The notes beneath the pieces were generated by a model. That model made no database searches. It saw only the letters and a program-made list of their open reading frames with translations, and had not been told where the DNA came from. From the NCBI RefSeq assembly GCF_963678635.1, contig NC_087069.1, positions 124,001 through 188,000 of the forward strand: DNA of 64,000 nt, given 5' to 3'. The position numbers and the translations under genes were made by a program. Numbering within the stretch: position 1 is the first letter of the stretch; each line of letters begins with the position of its first letter. This document shows positions 39,594 to 50,849 of this stretch, one piece after another. This DNA comes from Symsagittifera roscoffensis. Lineage: Eukaryota; Xenacoelomorpha; Acoela; Convolutidae.

Positions 39594-39968
39594 GTGCATC
39601 TTTTTCGAAGTCAGTTTGAAAATCTTTTAAACTCATTCATTATTGCATCTTTTTCGAATTCAGTTTCCGACAACTATTCCGATACGAATAGTGACAAAAG
39701 TATTGGCTTACGACTCGACGTACCGACCGACAAACCGACACGAACCGATGTACGAATTGACAGACAAATAACCAATATACGAAACGGGACGCACAAAACG
39801 ACGCTAACGAATCGACATACAAATGGACGACTCGCCCGATACGAAAAACGACTCTCCGATGACCGAGAAAAATCTGGAGCAAAAATACGGAATCGCAGTT
39901 CGATAGCATCAGATAAGGATAGAAAATTTGTAGACGCCAAAGTTCTTGACGAATTATCAGGATATTAA
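39594..39968 (+). repeat. CGA/ACCGAC-rich degenerate repeat giving a polar open frame
   Basis: A 124-codon frame is open because the DNA is a decayed CGAC/CGAA-rich tract (GACGTACCGACCGACAAACC and similar); its translation is dominated by Arg, Asp and Thr. It begins with two copies of GCATCTTTTTCGAA-TCAGTTT about 55 bp apart. I regard it as repeat-derived rather than a gene. Confidence 0.5.
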
Positions 39969-40203
39969 TTGGCAAACAAGTATCGAACAGTGCTAAGACT
40001 AGTTTCAGAAAAAGTCAATGGAAGTCAATGGAAGTACATTGGAAGTTGAGGATGTTGTACGAAAAACAGCAAAACCAGGGCGACGCAGTCATTTGATTGC
40101 AGTAGCAGCAGGAATTGTACAGATGTTAATTCGTCGGGGCTCCAACGAAATACTGTAAAATGAAAAAAGGAGGAAACTGGTCAAGTTTCTCTTTTCAGAA
40201 ACA

Positions 40204-40368
40204 ATGCTACCCGAGAACGCACCCATTGATGTGATAAACCATCAGAACAGATCGACACCACCCTTAGAACATTTAGAGATTCATCAGTTAGAGGAACCTC
40301 ATCCAGAACTCCGATATCAACAACGTAACACTATTCAACATCGTAACAATAATCAACAACTCCGATAA
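40204..40368 (+). CDS. Short polar frame, unknown
   Basis: ATG 40,204 to TAA 40,368 gives 54 residues rich in His, Gln, Asn, Glu and Pro (LEHLEIHQLEEPHPEL). It lies upstream of the spliced gene fragment below and might be part of it. Weak evidence. Confidence 0.2.
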   Translation: MLPENAPIDVINHQNRSTPPLEHLEIHQLEEPHPELRYQQRNTIQHRNNNQQLR

Positions 40369-40630
40369 TAACAACGTAACAGGTAACAGTAATCAACAGT
40401 AACCTCACAACCCTTAGTTCTTCTAGCAAACTCAGAACCATCAAGAAGTTTAGCAACCGCAACCTTATACAGGCACCATCATATTCAGTTTACGTGGCAT
40501 GTGATTTCTCGCAAGACTACTCGGAAGAAAGCACTGGCGATACTAGAACATTGGCGCACTCCAAAAGGAACCAAAAGGTTTTCAAGTTCTGGTTTATGTT
40601 CGATGCCATAGAACTAGCTTCCCAGGACTA

Positions 40631-41381
40631 ATGGAGTTAGCTAAAAAGGACTCCCAGAGAATAAAACACGGTAAATGTGGTCGCAAAAAGTGTACATTTA
40701 CTTTTTTGACCCGTTTTATGATTACTCGCTTATTTAGGAAACGGGGATCTCCGCTAGAATTTAGGTACGATTTAGCTAAGGCGACAAAAACTAGAAAAGT
40801 TGAAAATATTGTCAAAATTTTCGATCTCGACTTAAAATTACAGGCTTCAATTTAATCGTTACTTCTCCTAGACACGTTCTTCGACCAACCGCAGAAATAG
40901 TGGCGCCTTTGCTCTTCTAGGCTCGAGAAAACATTTTCTGGAATTAGAAGTGACCTAGTTTTTTGCGTCACAGCAGTTCCGTTTGAAAACAAGGGAAGTT
41001 CAAGGATTACGCGTGGATATCTGGGGAGACAGCTGTGAGATTGGTGGTGTGGAGGTTACCAGACTCGCGTTCAGGCTGCTCGATGTCAACATTAGTGTAG
41101 AGTCGACTCTCAGCGTTTTCTGTTTCGCAGGTTTGTCAATTTTGTCTTAGATACTTTATATTTTGTTTATTTTAGAAAAAACAATCTCAGAATTATTGGT
41201 CTCAGCATCGATTATATGTTATAAAGTCAGTATGGTTGTTTTTGTTTGCTCTATAACTAAATTTGGCACTTTTGCTCAATGCAGTACTTTATGTTCCATA
41301 AAAATTTATTTGTCAATGAAGCAGAGCCCAAAATATTTATGCGGACGGACAAAATACAGTGCGGAGTTTAGTAGCAGATAG
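40631..41381 (+). CDS. Spliced gene or transposon-derived fragment, three candidate exons
   Basis: A plus-strand open stretch at 40,631-40,855 reads KCGRKKCTFTFLTRFMITRL. A second exon at 40,974-41,130 has a strong acceptor (TAGTTTTTTGCGTCACAG) and donor (GCAG/GTTTGT) and reads LRVDIWGDSCEIGGVEV, then RLAFRLLDVNISVESTL. A 45-bp intron ending TTTATTTTAG leads in phase to a third exon (41,176-41,381) ending with TAG. The in-phase join across a canonical intron is good evidence that these two exons belong together. The WGDxxEIGGxExxR phrase looks like a conserved motif of a transposon-associated family, but I cannot name it. The first exon's join is unproven. Confidence 0.45.
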
Positions 41382-41919
41382 TCAATCATTATGAATGGAA
41401 TCCACAACCAAGGCTTAAAACACTGAGAACTGAAATTTATGATTGTTGCCCTTTGATTAATTGCATCAGCATTTGGAATGATCCTAATTATGTTATGCAA
41501 GAGGGATATCATATGCAATCAAGTAAATGATTCAGTTAAAGCTGCTAGTTTTGATTATTTTTCTGTCGGGTTTATAGAACCTTCCCCGGAGCTGCTCCCA
41601 TCCATTTCCTCTGAAATTGTCGAATTTACTTGAAACTACAAAACAGGGAGCTATATTTAGGTGATAATTCTCAGTTGATAATGAGTAACTGAGTTACTTT
41701 TAAAAAAGGTCGTTACACAGTGCGGGCTTTGCTGGATTTTTAATGAAAACCAGCGAAACAAAGCTGAATAAGTACATTTACCTAGTTTGCAAAAAAAAAT
41801 TAAATTGAAAGAAAAATTCTAGGTTCTTAAAAAAGGATTGAACATTGCAGACTTGGGAACTTTCTTCAAATTAAACAGAAGCACTGGTACAGAATATCAG
41901 ACAAGTTACGCATTCTTGT

Positions 41920-43781
41920 GTTTAGCAATCCAATTCCTACACAAAAGTTTGGTTTGGTCTCTACGCGTTAAGCTGAATAACAGAAATTAACTGCATCAAT
42001 TCAAGGAAGCTACAGGGTGTGTGCTGAAGCCGAGCAGGTTCCAGGTGGTTGGATACTCCCATGTGCGCAGAATGAGTGAATTTAATGTGACTAAGCCGCA
42101 TTTGGTTTCACAGAATTCCAGGAGGGATGCTTCAGGAATGGAAGCCTCTCATTACTATAATTGAGAGCAAGCGGTCTGACGTTGTTGTTGTTGTTTCACA
42201 TTTGGGAGGCAACAACAATTGCATGCACCCGAAGCGACGTCGAAACCCGGCTGCGGATGTAGGAGAATTGGCCCGATCGGCCTTTGAATTCGTGAAGTTC
42301 TGAATTAAATAAGAAACTGTTTCCTCCTGTCTGCCATAATATAGTAAAATTATCTTATAGGTCATCAAGCTGGATGCGACAAGCTGTATCATTGTCTACA
42401 AGCGCAAGTTCTATTGCATTGACTTCCATATGATTTAAATAATTTTTTTTTTTTTAAATAATTTGAGGTATTGAAGCCTGAGATTTGCAAAAATGGGTCA
42501 AAAAAGAACACCATCGCTTGCAGATCAATTATTTGTTTCGCATTGGCATGGAGTTTTTCGGGCATGAGCTTTGCAGTAGTGGCTCCAAAAGGAACCTGTG
42601 GAGCTTTGCAGAAGTGGCTCCAAGTGGCTCCTGGTAATTGCAGATCTGTTTTTACATGAAACAAAATAAAGTTTTCTTTATGCTTTGTTTTGCTCGATGA
42701 ACGTTACCGATGGAGCCGGAGTTTAATTTCGAGCTATTTTTCGAAATTGATTTTTTTTAAAATTGGTTACATTCTGCAGTAATGTTTTAAGATTCTAAAA
42801 CATCAACTTTGGTGCAAAGTCTAGAAGTACAAGTGCTCAAAAACTCGAACATATCTTCTCATCAACTTGAAGTTGGCGGCAATTCATATGGTAAAAGCCA
42901 AGCGGAACACTCCGTCCACGGTTTCTCGGGAATTTGGCGTGCTTATTGTGCAATCGCGGTTATGTGCAACCGAAAAAAGGGAATGGGTCAAGATGAGTTT
43001 TTTTTATTACTTGGAGAAAAAGTTGGTTATAAAAGCAGTTACTCAGTCGGCCTCCAATAGAGATTGTCTTGGTTTCTTTTTAATCGTGGTTATAAAACCT
43101 GAACTCCTCTCATCCAATTCCTCGGAAATCTTTGAACTTAATTGAAACTACTAAACAGCTACATTAAAATGCTCTATTCCTTTTTGACGAGGAGTAATGA
43201 ATAACTTTGAAAAAGATCGTTACACAGCGCGGGCCTTTCTGAATCTCTAATCAAAATTGATGAAACAAAACTGAATAAGTACGCTTGCCAAGTAAGCAAT
43301 AGAACCTAATTGAAAGGCCTAAATCTAGATTCAGAAATGTCATCGAACACTGCAGACTTGGGAACTATCTTCTAATTAAACAGAAGCACTGTTATAGATT
43401 CTAAGACAAGTTACACTTTTTGTGTTTGGCAATGTCATTTCTACACCAAAGTCCGGTTCCGCCTCTGCTCGTCAAGCTAAAAAGCAGAGCTTATATGCAT
43501 CAGTTCAAGAAAACTGCAGGTTGAGAGCTGAAGTCAAGCAGTGTCCTGGTCGTTGGATACTCCCTTGTGTGCAAAATGAATGAAATTATTGTCGTTAGCC
43601 GATTTGATTCTAGGGATTTCCAGGACTGAGGCTTCAGGAATGGAAGTGTCTCATTCCTATAATTGAGAGCAAGCGCCTGACGTTTATGTTTTTTCTTACA
43701 GTTGGGAGGCAACAATATTTGAGAGCACCGGAGGCGACTTCAAACTCCGGCTGCGGCTGTAGCAGATGTGGTCCGATTGGC
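41920..43781 (+). repeat. Ancestral ~1.47-kb HTH repeat units (diverged, left side)
   Basis: One full older unit and part of another precede the young array. Landmarks in order are CACTGGTACAG/TTATAGA, TCCTACAC, GGTTGGATACTCCC, TGCTTCAGGAATGGAAG, CTATAATTGAGAGCAAGC, GACGTTGTTGTTG, GGCAACAACA and AGGTCATCAAGCTGGA. The HTH-coding segment at 42,822-43,060 is recognisable but frameshifted (STVSREFGV is intact). Confidence 0.75.
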
Positions 43782-44911
43782 TTTTGAATTCAGGAAGTTC
43801 TGAAAGGAAGAGGAAATTGCTCGCTTTCTGTCATAGATAACATGGTGAAGTAATCTTGCAGGTCATCAAGCTGGAGGCGACAAGCTGTATCGATGAGTAA
43901 AAGATCAGCGCAAACTGTCGAAACAGTTCCTTTTTAATACAAAAATTTTCCTACTGATCTGTATTTGCGATGAGGTTAGTTATTTGGGCCTAACATTTGC
44001 AGTCGTGGCTCCAAAAGGAATTTTATTGCTTGTATATCGATTGTTTGTTTTGCTAGTGTTACTCGTGCAGGAGGTCTGCAGTAGTGGCTCCAAAAAGAGC
44101 ACTAGTTTTTGCAGATCTTTTTGTCGCATGGGGGATGTAACTATTTTTTTATGCTTTGGTTTGCTCGATGAACGTTACCGGTAGAGCCAAAGTTGAATTT
44201 TGAGCTAAATTTTGAAAATTTGTTTTTATGGAATCGGTTACATTCTGAAGTAATGTTTTTTGACTCTAAAACATCAATTTTGTTTCAGTGCCTAGAAAAT
44301 ACAAATGCTCAAAAACTCGAAATGAACTTCCCATCAATTGGAAGTTGGCACCAACTCCTGTGGTAAAAGCCGAGAGGAACACTCTGTCTACAGTTTCTCG
44401 GGAGTTTGGCGTGCCCAAGTCAAGCTTCCGCAAAAATGTGCAATCGCGGATATCTTCTACCGATAAAGGGTCAAGAAGAGTTTTACTTGGAGAAAAAATT
44501 GGTTATAAAAGCAGATTTTCAGTCGGTCTCCGGGAAAAGATACGTCTGTTTTCTTTTTGGTCTGGTTATAAAACCATCCCCTGAACTCCTCCAATCCAAT
44601 TTCTCTGAAAACTTTTGTTTGAAATTACATAACAGCGAGCTATATGTAGGTGATCCGTCCTTTGTTGATAAAAAGTCCTTGAATTCCTTTTAAAAAGGCC
44701 GTTACACAGTCAGGGCCTTGCTGGTTTTCTAATAAAATCCAGTGAAACAAAACTGAAAAGTATGTTTGCCAAAGTAGCAATACAATTTAATCAATATAAA
44801 AAATCTAGATTCTTAAAATATGATTGAACACTGCACACTTGGGAATTATCTTCAACTTAAATAGAAGCAGTGTTACAGATTAATAGACAAGTTACAGTAT
44901 TTTTGTTTAGA
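43782..44911 (+). repeat. HTH array unit A (1,130 bp)
   Basis: This is the first of three near-identical 1,130-bp units, starting TTGAATTCAGGAAGTTCTG. It contains the HTH exon at 44,288-44,584. Confidence 0.9.
44288..44584 (+). pseudogene. Psq-type helix-turn-helix exon, unit A
   Basis: The open stretch begins right after TTTTGTTTCAG, a good splice acceptor, with PRKYKCSKTRNELPINW. It continues NTLSTVSREFGVPKSSFRKN. The PRKYK start, the S..SREFGVPKSxxRKN core and the spacing are those of the pasilla-quamash/Pogo-type HTH found in insect transcription factors and Pogo/Tigger transposases. After this DNA-binding segment the sequence (GSRRVLLGEKIGYKS) is not followed by a DDE domain. It could be a cassette exon or a relic of a transposase or transcription-factor gene. 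Confidence 0.55.
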
Positions 44912-46041
44912 CTTTGAATTCAGGAAGTTCTGAAAGGAAGAGGAAATTGGTCGCTTTCTGTCATAGATATCATGGTGAAGTAATCTTGCAGGTCATCAAG
45001 CTGGAGGCAACACGCTGTATCGTCGAGTAAAAGATCAGCGCAAACTGTCGAAACAGTTGCTTTTTAAAACAAAATTTTTCCTACTGATCTGTATTTGTGA
45101 TGAGGTTAGTTATTTGGGCCTAAGATTTGCAGTCGTGGCTCCATAAGGAACTTTTTTGCTTGTATATCGATTGTTTGTTTTGCTACAGTTTCTCGTGCAG
45201 GAGGTCTGCAGTAGTGGCTCCAAAAAGAGCACTAGTTTTTGCAGATTTTTTTGTCGCATGGGGGATGTAACTATTTTTTTATGCTTTGGTTCACTCGATG
45301 AACGCTACCGGTAGAGCCGAAGTTGAATTTCGAGCTAAGTTTTGAAATTGTGTTTTTATAGAATCGGTTACATTCTGAAGTAATGTTTTTTGACTCTAAA
45401 ACATCAATTTTGTTTCGGTGACTAGAAAGTACAAATGCTCAAAAACTCGAAATTATCTTCCCATCAATTGGAAGTTGGCGCCAACTCCTGTGGTAAAAGC
45501 CGAGAGGAACACTCTGTCTACAGTTTCTCGGGAGTTTGGCGTGCCCAAGTCAAGCTTCCGCAAAAATGTGCAATCGCGGATATCTTCTACCGATAAAGGG
45601 TCAAGAAGAGTTTTACTTGGAGAAAAAATTGGTTATAAAAGCAGATTTTCAGTCGGTCTCCGGGAAAAGATACGTCTGTTTTCTTTTTGGTCTGGTTATA
45701 AAACCATCCCCTGAACTCCTCCAACCCAATTTCTCTGAAAACTTTTGTTTGAAATTACATAACAGCGAGCTATATGTAGGTGATCCGTCCTTTGTTGATA
45801 AAAAGTCCTTGAATTCCTTTTAAAAAGGCCGTTACACAGTCAGGGCCTTGCTGGTTTTCTAATAAAATCCAGTGAAACAAAACTGAAAAGTATGTTTGCC
45901 AAAGTAGCAATACAATTTAATCAATATAAAAAATCTAGATTCTTAAAATATGATTGAACACTGCACACTTGGGAATTATCTTCAACTTAAATAGAAGCAG
46001 TGTTACAGATTAATAGACAAGTTACAGTATTTTTGTTTAGA
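44912..46041 (+). repeat. HTH array unit B (1,130 bp)
   Basis: Nearly identical to units A and C. Its HTH exon is at 45,418-45,714, where the acceptor reads TTTTGTTTCGG, so the AG present in unit A is lost. Confidence 0.9.
45418..45714 (+). pseudogene. Psq-type helix-turn-helix exon, unit B
   Basis: The same 98-codon stretch as unit A, with NYLPINW in place of NELPINW and a destroyed splice acceptor. Confidence 0.5.
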
Positions 46042-47160
46042 CTTTGAATTCAGGAAGTTCTGAAAGGAAGAGGAAATTGGTCGCTTTCTGTCATAGATAT
46101 CATGGTGAAGTAATCTTGCAGGTCATCAAGCTGGAGGCAACAAGCTGTATCGTCGAGTAAAAGATCAGCGCAAACTGTCGAAACAGTTGCTTTTTAAAAC
46201 AAAATTTTTCCTACTGATCTGTATTTGTGATGAGGTTAGTTATTTGGGCCTAAGATTTGCAGTCGTGGCTCCATAAGGAACTTTTTTGCTTGTATATCGA
46301 TTGTTTGTTTTGCTACAGTTTCTCGTGCAGGAGGTCTGCAGTAGTGGCTCCAAAAAGAGCACTAGTTTTTGCAGATTTTTTTGTCGCATGGGGGATGTAA
46401 GTATTTTTTTATGCTTTGGTTCACTCGATGAACGCTACCGGTAGAGCCGAAGTTGAATTTCGAGCTAAGTTTTGAAATTGTGTTTTTATAGAATCGGTTA
46501 CATTCTGAAGTAATGTTTTTTGACTCTAAAACATCAATTTTGTTTCGGTGACTAGAAAGTACAAATGCTCAAAACCTCGAAATTATCTTCCCATCAATTG
46601 GAAGTTGGCGCCAACTCCTGTGGTAAAAGCCGAGAGGAACACTTTGTCTACAGTTTCTCGGGAGTTTGGCGTGCCCAAGTCAAGCCTCCGCAAAAATGTG
46701 CAATCGCGGATATCTTCTACCGATAAAGGGTCAAGAAGAGTTTTACTTGGAGAAAAAATTGGTTATAAAAGCAGATATTCAGTCGGTCTCCGGAAAAGAT
46801 ACGTCTGTTTTCTTTTTGGTCTGGTTATAAAACCATCCCCTGAACTCCTCCAATCCAATTTCTCTGAAAACTTTTGTTTGAAATTACATAACAGCGAGCT
46901 ATATGTAGGTGATCCGTCCTTTGTTGATAAAAATTCCTTGAATTCCTTTTAAAAAGGCCGTTTCACAGTCAGGGCCTTGCTGGTTTTCTAATAAAATCCA
47001 GTGAAACAAAACTGAAAAGTATGTTTGCCAAAGTAGCAATACATTTTAATCAATATATAAAATCTAGATTCTTAAAATATGATTGAACACTGCACACTTG
47101 GGAATTATCTTCAACTTAAATAGAAGCAGTGTTACAGATTAATAGACAAGTTACAGTATT
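46042..47160 (+). repeat. HTH array unit C (1,130 bp)
   Basis: Third unit. It departs from A and B after ATTTTTGTTTAG, where it continues into the older unit type (CAGTGATAATCCTACACG). Confidence 0.9.
46548..46952 (+). pseudogene. Psq-type helix-turn-helix exon, unit C
   Basis: The HTH is the same, but a one-base deletion near 46,793 (CGGGAAAAG to CGGAAAAG) puts the downstream part in a different frame, extending the open stretch to 134 codons. Confidence 0.5.
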
Positions 47161-49000
47161 TTTGTTTAGCAGTGATAATCCTACACGAAAACTCGGTTCG
47201 GCCTTTGCCTGTGAAGCTAAAATGTCTGCATCAGTAGAAGGAAGCTACAAGGTGCTGAAGCCAAGCAGTGTCCTTATCGTTGCATACTCCCATGTGTGCA
47301 GAATGAGTGAGTTTAATGTGGATAGCCGCATTTGAGTTCCAGGACTGATGCTTCAGGAATAGAAGTGTCTCATTCCTATAATTGAGAGCGAGCTGCGTGA
47401 CGTTGTTGTTGTTTCACAGTTGAAATTCATTGTTGTTTCATGAAAATTTGAAAAGAAGAGGAAATTGCTTGCGTTCTGTCTTCGATAATATGGTGAAGTA
47501 ATCTGTAGGTCATCAAGCTGGATGCGACAAGTTGTATCATCGACTAAAAGATCGGCGCAATTTCCATTTCATCAAGTTTCCCTATGATTTAAGGCATGTT
47601 GTAGATGGTGTCTTTGTAATACTTAGAGGGTATCATCTCTTCAATGAGCTTGTTAGTTGTTTCTTGTCGTAACAGTTGGCTTAATACAAAATTTTCCCAC
47701 TGATCTGTTTTTGTGATGAGGTTAGTTATTTGGGTCGAAAAATTGCAATCGTGGCTCCAAAATGAACACTATTGCTTGTATATCAATTTTTTGTTCTGCA
47801 TTAGCCTGGAGTTACTCGGGCATGAGGTCTGCAGTAGTGGCTCCTGAAAGAACACTAGTTTTTGCAGATCTTTTTGTCCCATTAGGGTTATAAGTAAAAT
47901 TTTTATGCTTTGGTTCGCTCAATGAACGTTACCTGTAGTGCAAAAATTGAATTTTGAACTAAGTTTTGAAACTGTAGTTTTTTGGAATCGGTTCTGCATT
48001 TTTGGAAACATTCTGCATATTTTTTTTTGATTCTGAGACATCAAATTTATTGCAATGCCTAGAACATACAAATGCTCAAAAATTCGAAAATATCCTCCCA
48101 TAAACTTGAAGTCAAAGGCATCTCATGTGAAAAAAACCTACCTCCCATAAATTTGTCCGCAGTTTCTCGGGAGTTTTGTGTGCCCAAGTCAAGCCTCCGC
48201 AAAAGTGTACAATTGCGGATATCTGCTACCGATAAAGGGTCAAGAAGAGTTTTACTTAGGGAAAAAATTGGTTATAAAAGCAGTTACTCAGTCGGTCTCC
48301 GAAAAAGTTACGTCTGATTTCTTTTCTGTCGGGTTATAAAACCATCCCCTGAACTACTCCAATCTAATTTCTCTGAAAACTTCGAACTAACTAGAAATTA
48401 CGTAACAGCTAGCTATATTTAGGTGATCCTTCCTCTTTTGATTATAAGGTTTGAAATATTTTTTAAAAAAAGTCGTAACACAGAGCGGGTTTTGCTGGTT
48501 TTCTATTAAAAACCAGTGAAACAAAGCTGAAAAGTAAGTTTGCCAAGTTAGCAATGAGGATAGGTAAACCTATCAATTACAAAAGAATCGCTAGTTTTTG
48601 CAGACCTTTTTTAGTATGAGGATAGTTTTTATTTTTTTATGCTTTGGTTTGCTCAATGTTAGTTAAAGGTAGTGCCGAAGTTTTTGTCGGGCTATGTTTT
48701 GAAGGTGAATTTTTTTGAATCGATTACATTCTGCAGTAATGTTTTCAGATTCTGAAACGTCCATTTTGGTACAGTGTTTACAATAAACTATTGCTCAAAA
48801 AGTCGAAAATATCATCTCATCAGTTTCATGTTGGCAGCATTTTCGTGGGTAAAAGACGAGCCAAACACTTTGTCCGCAGCTTATCGAGCCTCAATTAAGC
48901 CCCCGAAAAGAGTCCAATCACGTTTATTTCTTTCGGAAAAGTTGGCTATGAACGCACTTATTCAGTCGGCCTCCAAAAAGATGTTTGTAAGCTGGCTTAA
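47161..49000 (+). repeat. Ancestral HTH repeat units (diverged, right side)
   Basis: Older units continue. An HTH segment at 48,058-48,317 (NLSAVSREFCVPKSSLRKS) lies about 1.5 kb from that of unit C. A more decayed one at 48,776-49,000 lies 0.7 kb further. Confidence 0.7.
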
Positions 49001-49463
49001 GCGCAGGCAAAAGAAAATATATTTTTTTTCAAGTGAAACTGTTGGTGGGTCCATAAGTTATCGCCACATAAAAGAGATCTTTGAACACATGGCGGCGTTT
49101 ATTTGGACGCTGGATGTTATGTTCTTTATCCTTGGATGTGGCTCTATCTAGAACACTGTTGGAGTTTTAGTAAAATCGAGCTCCTTATCAATTCCTGACG
49201 TGAAGTTCAATTTTTATCAGAGAAGATGTTGCATCACAACCCTGGTATATTGATCGGTAATAGTTGTTTTCTGAAAGTTAAGAACGGAGACAAAACTCTG
49301 GCTCCAATGGAACGCAAAAATATTTTTCCTTCAAGCTTAGTGTCTTCGTAAATTGCTATTTGGTTGCAAAATCAATAATGAGTTTTAAGACCAATTGCTA
49401 GATCAATTGCTAGATGTTGCTCCCGTGTCCAGTGTTTATAAGAAACGGAGTTTCTTCTGAAAT

Positions 49464-49805
49464 TCATCCGTTGGATTTTATTCTGACTGCAATTTTTCCG
49501 ATAATGTTCATTGTATCAATGGTGAAGCCGCAAAACAGTGCCTGGAGTTTCTTTTCAATGGGTAGAATTTTCAATTGTAGGTTTCTCAGTTTTAGCTCAT
49601 GGAGCACATTCTGTTTCAGGAAGCTAACTGGACTAGCTGAATCCACTGTATTATTCATATTTACAGTTGCGGCCTCACTTAATCCGATATTTACAAGTTT
49701 CTTCGTTTCGAGGCCGTTGTCATCAAGGATAGTTCTATTTATAACACCAATTAATCGTGGTTGCCACTTGTTTCCTCTTTTGTTCAGGAATTTTTCACTC
49801 CACAA
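49464..49805 (-). pseudogene. Aspartic protease fragment of a mag-like Gypsy element
   Basis: The minus-strand stretch reads NNTVDSASPVSFLKQNVLHE, where DSAS is a retroelement aspartic-protease active site of the D-S/T-G/A type, followed by beta-strand text and FCGFTIDTMNIIGKI. It lies directly downstream of a gag remnant on the same strand. RT is absent. Confidence 0.6.
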
Positions 49806-49858
49806 AAGTTTCTTCTGAGATCACTTGTGAATCAACTGGTGAATATGGACATTTCTGA

Positions 49859-50848
49859 TTATTTACTTTTCTCTTCCACATTATTTACAACTGCCCTTCT
49901 TCCTTTTGATTCACAAAGTCTTCCAAAGTGTCTCTTGTACTTACAAATGTTACATAATACTTCTTTTGCTGGGCAACCGTTCAAAAGTCCCTTGGTAAAA
50001 CCTTTTCCACATTCCAAACAGGCGTTGGATTTTTCTATATTCAGACTGGGTGTCTTTTTTACAGTATCAAAATTTTTGTACACTTTGCCGCTATTGTTGT
50101 TAATTGCCCTCGTCATGTTTGTTAGCTTGAGGTGATTATAAAAACTTTTCTCATCGAAAAGTGCATGGTTAGCGATTCCGATAAAAGTCCTCGTTGGAGA
50201 TCGCACTTTCTCATATTGAAAATGATTACATCTCTTATCCAGTCCTGTTATGCATTAATTCCAACTTCTCAAGACCTTGCCGAAATACCAATAACGCACC
50301 CCAGAATTGTTCGTAGAACTCTTTGTCCTTCTGTTTTCTGCCCAACAACTTATATCGTTCAAAAGTAATGTTCGCTGGTTTGACAAATGCTGCATCCAGA
50401 AGGTCGAAAAAATCTTCGAAGGAAATGGATAAAAGCTTCACCCCTGGGTGTTTTTGAGAAACAGTCTTTTCCCCACGGCTCCTGAGTCCAAGTAAATGAT
50501 GGATCTTATCTTCTTGTCTGCTTCAATTCTCCTCATCACCCCGAGTTTTCGTCTCTCCTCTAAGATTCCTTTTTCCTCAGCTTTTTCGTAGACTCACATT
50601 ACTTCTTTGTTTCTGGCCTCCCTGGCTTTCCTCTGTGTTTCATTTTCTGAAACTTGGCTCCTTCTAAAATAGGGTTGTTGTTTCCGACTCCAATGGTTCT
50701 TTCATGTTTTCTATGTCCCAGTCCGTTTTGGCGCTGATGGCCAGGTGGAACTGGTCGATCCAATTAGTCCATTAGGTTGGTTTTTCTACAGATGGCTTGG
50801 CCAAAAGGCGGGAATTCCCCGCAGACTCAAATCAGTTGGCTGCGCCAT
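49859..50848 (-). pseudogene. Gag of a mag-like Gypsy element, broken
   Basis: The minus strand has a start-like ATG at 50,848-50,846 (MAQPTDLSLRG). A capsid C-terminal-like stretch follows at 50,441-50,235 (FVKPANITFERYKLLGRKQK, then FYEQFWGAL), then 50,206-49,859 with a zinc knuckle CNICKYKRHFGRLC (C-x2-C-x4-H-x4-C) preceded by CLECG. The TFERY.L..RKQK.xEx..QF phrase is typical of mag-lineage Gag. Several frameshifts and stops separate the parts. Confidence 0.65.
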
Positions 50849-50849
50849 A

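Noticed and set aside
39594-39968. Novel polar protein gene
   Set aside because: The frame is produced by a CGAC/CGAA-rich decayed repeat and has extreme composition without domains.
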